This document shows positions 14,216-18,062 of a stretch of 18,062 bases of DNA, piece after piece. The stretch covers positions 1 through 18,062 of the forward strand of contig JBEGVV010000238.1 of the NCBI GenBank assembly GCA_041178225.1, read 5' to 3'. The position numbers and the translations under genes were made by a program. The notes below the pieces were generated by a model. It saw only the letters and a list, made by a program, of their open reading frames with translations. It did not search any database and had not been told where the DNA came from. The first letter of the stretch is position 1; every line of letters begins with the position of its first letter. This DNA is from CAIOSQ01 sp041178225. Lineage in GTDB: Bacteria; Pseudomonadota; Alphaproteobacteria; CACIAM-22H2.

Positions 14216-14656
14216 TCAAGCAGGCCTCTCGTAGGCGACGAAGTCGTGCGTCGCGCCCGCGAAGCGCCGTGCATAGGCGCGCTCGAGCCGCCATCCCGCC
14301 CCCTCGTAGAAGCGCCGCGCCGCGTGGTTGGCGGCGAAGCATTCGAGCGTGCGCACGCCGCGGCGCTCGCATTCCGCGAGCAGCCTGCGGCCCGCGCCGC
14401 GCCCGGCGAAGCGAGGATCGACGAAGAGCATGTCGAGGTGCCGGCGCGTGGCCATGCTGAACCCCACCGGCCTGCCCGCGATGCTGGCGAGGCGCAGCCT
14501 GCGCCGCTGCCGCCTGAAGCGCCGCGCGAAGAAGCCCGCGTCGCGCGCGGCGAGCGCGCGCGGCCCGATGATGTGCGCGAAGGCCGCGCGGTAGGACGCC
14601 GCCGCGATGCGCGCCAGCGCCACGATGTCGCCGGGATGGACGCGGCGGATCCTCAC
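14216..14656 (-). CDS. GNAT N-acetyltransferase
   Basis: A 146-residue single-domain GNAT enzyme. It starts with VRIRRVHPGDIVALARI, a usual first strand and helix. The acetyl-CoA motif A is 'MLFVDPRFAGRGAGRRLLAECERRG' (GRGAG at about 85-89), and motif B is 'LECFAANHAARRFYEGAGWRLE', with the AxNxxAxxFYExxGW pattern typical of small-molecule or amino-acid acetyltransferases. The start is a GTG at 14656 whose bases overlap the TGA of the upstream permease gene (GTGA); a longer ATG start at 14764 would run deep into that gene and is not needed. Coupling to the permease suggests it acetylates the imported compound, or protects against its toxic product. That link is positional. Confidence 0.85.
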   Translation of the reverse strand: MRIRRVHPGDIVALARIAAASYRAAFAHIIGPRALAARDAGFFARRFRRQRRRLRLASIAGRPVGFSMATRRHLDMLFVDPRFAGRGAGRRLLAECERRGVRTLECFAANHAARRFYEGAGWRLERAYARRFAGATHDFVAYERPA

Positions 14657-15486
14657 GCGAGCTTCCGCAGGCGCGGGTCGAGCGTGTCGCGCAGCGCGTC
14701 GCCCAGCAGGTTGAAGCCGAAGGACAGGAACAGGATCGCGAACCCGGCGAAGATCGCGCTCCACGGACCGAGCATCAGGAAGTTGCGTCCTTCCGACAGC
14801 ATGAGGCCGAGCGAGGGCGTGGGCGGCTGCGTGCCGAGGCCGAGGAAGGACAGCGAGGCCTCGACGAGGATCGCCGCCGAGAGCAGGAGGCTCGCCTGCA
14901 CCAGCAGGATGCTGGAGAGGTTCGGCAGCATGTGGCGCAGCAGGATGCGCGCGTCGGAGGCGCCGATCGCGCGCGCGCCGGCGACGTACTCGCTCTGCGC
15001 GACCACCAGCGCCGGCGCGCGCACCAGCCGCGCGAAGATCGGCGTGTAGACCACGGCGATGGCGAGCGCTGTGGTCCAGGGCCGCGGCCCGAGCACCGCG
15101 ACGATGCCGATCGCCAGCAGCATCAGCGGGAAGGCGAAGACCACGTCCATCAGCCGCATGGCGATGCGGTCGGTCCAGCCGCGCCGGAGCGCCGCCACCA
15201 TGCCTATCGCGCCGCCGACGGCGAGCGAGAGCGCGACCGCGCCGCCGGATATGGCGAGCGACGCGCGGTAGCCATGGAGGATGCGCGAGAGGTTGTCGCG
15301 CCCCAGCTGGTCGGTGCCGAGCCAGGAGATCGCGTCGGGCGGCTTCAGCCGCCGCACCACGACCTGCGCCAGCGGGTCGTGCGGCGCGATCCAGGGCGCG
15401 AGCAGCGCCAGCGCCACCTGGAGCGCGACCAGCGCCAGCGCGAAGGACAGGAGCCGGTGGTCGCGCAGCGTGGCGGCGAGCCTCAT
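14653..15486 (-). CDS. dipeptide/oligopeptide-type ABC transporter permease (DppC/OppC family)
   Basis: A 277-residue inner-membrane permease with about six transmembrane segments. After the first segment it has the family's periplasmic mark 'APWIAPHDPLAQ' and 'WLGTDQLGRDNLSRILHGYRASL', seen in nearly all DppC/OppC proteins. The ATPase-coupling EAA loop is 'EYVAGARAIGASDARILLRHMLPN', and the end is 'LGDALRDTLDPRLRK'. It pairs with the upstream DppB-type protein to form the channel. Its ATG overlaps the dppB-type stop codon (ATGA), and its stop overlaps the GTG of the GNAT gene. No ATP-binding subunit follows, unlike in a standard dppABCDF operon. Confidence 0.93.
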   Translation of the reverse strand: MRLAATLRDHRLLSFALALVALQVALALLAPWIAPHDPLAQVVVRRLKPPDAISWLGTDQLGRDNLSRILHGYRASLAISGGAVALSLAVGGAIGMVAALRRGWTDRIAMRLMDVVFAFPLMLLAIGIVAVLGPRPWTTALAIAVVYTPIFARLVRAPALVVAQSEYVAGARAIGASDARILLRHMLPNLSSILLVQASLLLSAAILVEASLSFLGLGTQPPTPSLGLMLSEGRNFLMLGPWSAIFAGFAILFLSFGFNLLGDALRDTLDPRLRKLA

Positions 15487-16433
15487 CGCCGAACCCGCGG
15501 GTCGATCGCGGCGTAGAGCATGTCGACCACGAAGTTCACGACGACGAAGCCGACGGTCACCATCAGGATCGTCGCCTGCACGAGCGGGTAGTTGCGCTCC
15601 GAGATCGCGCCGAGCACGAGCCGCCCGATGCCTGGCAGCGCGAAGACCTGCTCCACGACGATCGCGCCGCCGAAGAGGTATCCGGCGGTGATGCCGACGC
15701 TGGTGACGAAGGGCAGCAGCGCGTTGCGCAGCGCGTGGCGGTAGACGACGCGGCGCTCGGACAGGCCCTTGGCGCGCGCGGTGCGGACGTAGTCCTGCCC
15801 CAGCGCGTCGAGCATCGCGGTGCGCACGAGGCGCGACAGCGAGGCGAGGATGGGAAGGCCCAGCGCCAGCGTCGGCAGCGCCATGCGCTGCAGGTTGCCG
15901 ATGGGGTCCTGCGCGAAGGGGACGTGGCCGACCGCGGGGAACCACGGCGCGAGGCTGGCCGCGGCGAGGATCATCACGATGCCGAGCCAGAACGAGGGCA
16001 CGGTGATGCCGGCGATGGTGGCGACGCGCAGCGCGATGTCCGCGGCGCCGCCGCGCACGCGCGCCATCGCGCAGCCCGCGGGCACCGCGAGCGCCGCGCC
16101 GAAGGCCAGCGACATGGCCAGCAGCTGCAGCGTGACGCCGGCATGGGCGGCGATCTCCTCGGCGACCGGCCTGCCCGTCCAGAGGCTGGTGCCGAGGTCG
16201 CCGGAGAGCGCGGCGCCCGCCCAGCCGAGATACTGGGCAAGAAGCGGCTGGTCGAGGCCGAAGCGCGCGCGCAGCGCGGCGAGGCGCTCGGGCGTGATCT
16301 CGGTGTTGGCGCCGAGCATGATCGCCACGGCGTCGCCGGGGATCATGCGCATCAGCAGGAAGACGACGACCGAGACGCCGAGGACGACCAGGACGAGGTC
16401 GGTGGCGCGGGCGGCGAGGAGCCTGGTCGGCAT
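15483..16433 (-). CDS. dipeptide/oligopeptide-type ABC transporter permease (DppB/OppB family)
   Basis: A 316-residue inner-membrane permease with about six transmembrane segments. The N-terminus 'LVLVVLGVSVVVFLLMRMIPGDAVAIMLG' followed by 'RFGLDQPLLAQYLGWAGAALSGDLGTSL' is diagnostic of the DppB/OppB family. The EAA coupling loop is 'QDYVRTARAKGLSERRVVYRHALRN', and the end 'NFVVDMLYAAIDPRVRR' is canonical. I chose the ATG at 16433; an in-frame GTG at 16466 lies inside the strong intercistronic hairpin and would be hard to translate. It forms the channel with the DppC-type partner, to which it is coupled by an ATGA overlap. Confidence 0.93.
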   Translation of the reverse strand: MPTRLLAARATDLVLVVLGVSVVVFLLMRMIPGDAVAIMLGANTEITPERLAALRARFGLDQPLLAQYLGWAGAALSGDLGTSLWTGRPVAEEIAAHAGVTLQLLAMSLAFGAALAVPAGCAMARVRGGAADIALRVATIAGITVPSFWLGIVMILAAASLAPWFPAVGHVPFAQDPIGNLQRMALPTLALGLPILASLSRLVRTAMLDALGQDYVRTARAKGLSERRVVYRHALRNALLPFVTSVGITAGYLFGGAIVVEQVFALPGIGRLVLGAISERNYPLVQATILMVTVGFVVVNFVVDMLYAAIDPRVRR

Positions 16434-16454
16434 GCTGGGGCGTCGAGGCTTGCG

Positions 16455-16491
16455 GCCCGCGGCCACCCGGGGGATCCGGGCGGCCGCGGGC
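16455..16491 (-). promoter_or_regulatory. strong intercistronic hairpin between the binding-protein and permease genes
   Basis: GCCCGCGGCC (16455-16464) pairs perfectly with GGCCGCGGGC (16482-16491). Inside, CCCGG (16466-16470) pairs with CCGGG (16476-16480), giving about 15 base pairs with one mismatch and a five-base loop. It begins six bases after the binding-protein stop codon and ends about 20 bases before the permease start. It resembles the partial terminators or RNA-stabilising hairpins that keep binding protein in excess of the permeases in other ABC operons (for example malE-malF). Confidence 0.65.
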
Positions 16492-16496
16492 GCGGC

Positions 16497-17996
16497 TCAG
16501 CGCGCGGCCGTGGTGCCGCGCAGGTAGGACAGCGAGCGGTTGGCCATGATCTCGTAGCCCTGCACGTTGCCGCGCAGCGCCGTGAAGAGCTGGCCATAGG
16601 TCAGGTGGGCGACCGGTCCCTCGCAGGCCAGCGCCTTCTGGACCTCGGCGTACATGGCGCGGCGCTGCCCCTGGTCGGTCGCGGCGCGCGCCTTGTCGAG
16701 CAGCTCGTCGACCCGCGCGTCGGAGTACTTGAACACGTTGGTCGAGCCGCCGCTGCGGAAGGTCCGGTAGAAATAGTCGTCGGGATCGGGGCTTCCCGCG
16801 TTGGTGGACGCGAACATGTCGAAGTTGGAGTTGCGCCAGTCCTGCACGAACTGGCCGAGCTCCTGGTTGCGCAGCTCGACCTTGAACCCGGCCTTCGCGA
16901 GCTGCGCCTGCACGACCTGCGCGATGTCCTTGATGTCCTGGCGCGGCAGGACGTTCATCGTCACGGCGACCGGCTCGGCGAGCCCGGCCTCCTTCAGCAG
17001 CGCGCGCGCCCGCGCGGGGTCGTGCGCGTAGCAGGGGAACTCCTTCACGTCGATCGCCCAGTCCTTGAGCGCGGGCGAGAGCGGGCCGCCCGGCACGCCC
17101 TTGCCGAACTGCGCGGCCTGCACGATCTCGGCGCGGTCGAGCGCGTGGTTGAGCGCCCGGCGCACGCGCGGGTCGTTGAAGGGCGGCTTCGACACGTTCA
17201 TGCCGACGAGCGTGTAGGCGAGCTCGAGCGTCTCGACGACGCGCACGCCGGGCCTGCCCTGCAGCTGCAGCGCGGTCGCGGCATCGATGTTCGGCAGCAT
17301 CGCGTAGGTGCCGCCGGCAAGGCCAACCTGGCGGGTCGCCGATTCCGGCACGATGTTGAACTTCAGCCCCTCGAGCCGCGGCAGCCCCGCCTCCCAGTAG
17401 CCGGCGTGGCGCGCGAGGCGGATGAAGCCGTTGGGCTGCCACTCGGCGAAGGCGAAGGGGCCCGTGCCGACCGGCTGCCGCTGCAGCGAGTCCTTGTCGG
17501 CCTGCATGCGGCGCGGGACGATCGCGATGGTGGCGAGCGACACGAGGAACGGCGCCTGCGCCTCCTTGAGGCGGATCTCGACGGTCGACGCGTCGATCGC
17601 GCTCGCGCCCTCGACCGCGGCGAGGCGGCTTGCCAGCGGCGAGCCGATCTCCTTCGCCAGAACGCGCTCGACCGAGGCGACGACGTCGGCGGCCTCCATC
17701 GGGCTGCCGTCGTGGAACTTCACGCTGGCGCGAAGGCGGAAGCGATAGGTGCGGCCATCCGGCGACACGGTCCAGGACTCCGCGAGGCCGGGCCGCAGGC
17801 GCAGGTCGCGGTCGATCGAGGTCAGGCCCTCGTAGATCGTGCCGTTGATCACCGCGAAGGTCGAGAAGGCCGTCGCGATATGCGGGTCGAGCCCGGCCGG
17901 CGACTGGTCATAGCCGATCTCGAGCGTCTGCGCGCCGGCGCCCGCGGCAAGCGCGAGGCAGGCGAACGCGGCGGCGGATGCGAGGCTTTTCTTCAC
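16497..17996 (-). CDS. dipeptide/oligopeptide-type ABC transporter substrate-binding protein (SBP_bac_5)
   Basis: A 499-residue periplasmic binding protein of the SBP_bac_5 family, the usual length. It has a Sec signal peptide (KKS, hydrophobic core, cleavage after AGAGA-22) and no lipobox. Family blocks are 'GLDPHIATAFSTFAVINGTIYEGL', 'LRPGLAESWTVSPDGRTYRFRLRASVKFHDGSPMEAADVVASVERVL', 'PVGTGPFAFAEW', 'FNDPRVRRALNHALDRAEIV' and 'DPDDYFYRTFRSGGSTNVFKYSDARVDELL'. These proteins bind peptides, but also opines, glutathione, nickel chelates or other small molecules; the ligand is not evident. The start is a GTG at 17996 with GGGAGGA seven bases upstream. It is the first gene of the operon visible, with 66 bases of possible promoter before the window edge. 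Confidence 0.94.
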   Translation of the reverse strand: MKKSLASAAAFACLALAAGAGAQTLEIGYDQSPAGLDPHIATAFSTFAVINGTIYEGLTSIDRDLRLRPGLAESWTVSPDGRTYRFRLRASVKFHDGSPMEAADVVASVERVLAKEIGSPLASRLAAVEGASAIDASTVEIRLKEAQAPFLVSLATIAIVPRRMQADKDSLQRQPVGTGPFAFAEWQPNGFIRLARHAGYWEAGLPRLEGLKFNIVPESATRQVGLAGGTYAMLPNIDAATALQLQGRPGVRVVETLELAYTLVGMNVSKPPFNDPRVRRALNHALDRAEIVQAAQFGKGVPGGPLSPALKDWAIDVKEFPCYAHDPARARALLKEAGLAEPVAVTMNVLPRQDIKDIAQVVQAQLAKAGFKVELRNQELGQFVQDWRNSNFDMFASTNAGSPDPDDYFYRTFRSGGSTNVFKYSDARVDELLDKARAATDQGQRRAMYAEVQKALACEGPVAHLTYGQLFTALRGNVQGYEIMANRSLSYLRGTTAAR

Positions 17997-18062
17997 GGAG
18001 ATCCTCCCTTGGGCATGTCCCGATTCCTTAGCAATTCCCGCACGGCGCGGCCACGCCCGCCA
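17997..18062 (-). promoter_or_regulatory. upstream region of the peptide-type ABC operon
   Basis: The last 66 bases hold the GGGAGGA ribosome binding site and an AT-richer stretch (about 18019-18042, including TTAGCAATT on the plus strand) that may be part of a promoter. No convincing -35/-10 pair can be named. A further gene upstream in the same operon, such as an ATPase, cannot be excluded. Confidence 0.3.

Noticed and set aside
1..18062. CRISPR arrays, tRNA/rRNA genes, insertion sequences or integrase genes
   Set aside because: No spaced direct repeats, no tRNA-like cloverleaf with a recognisable TTCGAATC-type arm, and no transposase or recombinase motif were seen on either strand.

Overview
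The window is about 18 kb of very GC-rich DNA (strong G/C at third codon positions and many CG runs). It is densely packed, with frequent 4-base start/stop overlaps and short intergenic gaps. Gene content (a dipeptide-type ABC transporter, a tungstate ABC transporter, a GMC oxidoreductase, a winged-helix protein with a PAS_5-like domain, a CBS-BON protein) points to an alphaproteobacterium, perhaps of the Rhodospirillales/Acetobacteraceae or Hyphomicrobiales type. No rRNA or marker gene is present, so this is an inference. I see no tRNA, rRNA, CRISPR array, insertion sequence or phage gene, and no gene-free stretch longer than about 265 bases.

Left part (1-4532), all minus strand: the N-terminal part of an SNF2/RapA-like helicase running off the left edge; a translationally coupled pair of a class I methyltransferase and a FemAB/CelD-like GNAT protein; and a GMC-family FAD oxidoreductase. 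Next (4665-6488, plus strand) come two genes of unclear role: an Ala/Arg-rich helical protein, and a protein with a winged-helix-like N-terminus and a PAS_5-like C-terminus.

Centre (6510-10640): a tungstate uptake locus. A ModE-type regulator with a substrate-binding domain (TupR-like, minus strand, coupled to a GNAT-like gene) is divergent from tupB-tupC-tupA (permease, ATPase, periplasmic binding protein). The 88-bp region between them holds two dyads centred 32 bp apart, one strikingly AT-rich (CAATAT-N5-ATATTG) and a good candidate for the tungstate-responsive operator. The tup operon ends in an 18-bp perfect hairpin shared with the convergent gamma-glutamyltransferase-family gene.

Right part (10725-18062): the gamma-glutamyltransferase-family protein (minus) is divergent from a CBS-CBS-BON protein (plus), with several nested palindromes between them. 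A minus-strand operon follows: dipeptide/oligopeptide-type binding protein, strong intercistronic hairpin, permease B, permease C, GNAT acetyltransferase, creatininase-family amidohydrolase. No ATPase subunit for this transporter lies in the window. The operon suggests import of a peptide-like or amide compound followed by acetylation and/or amide hydrolysis, but the substrate cannot be read from the sequence.

Most of the window is recognisable housekeeping and accessory metabolism. The least explained parts are the 4665-6488 pair, the methyltransferase/GNAT pair, and the regulatory palindromes.
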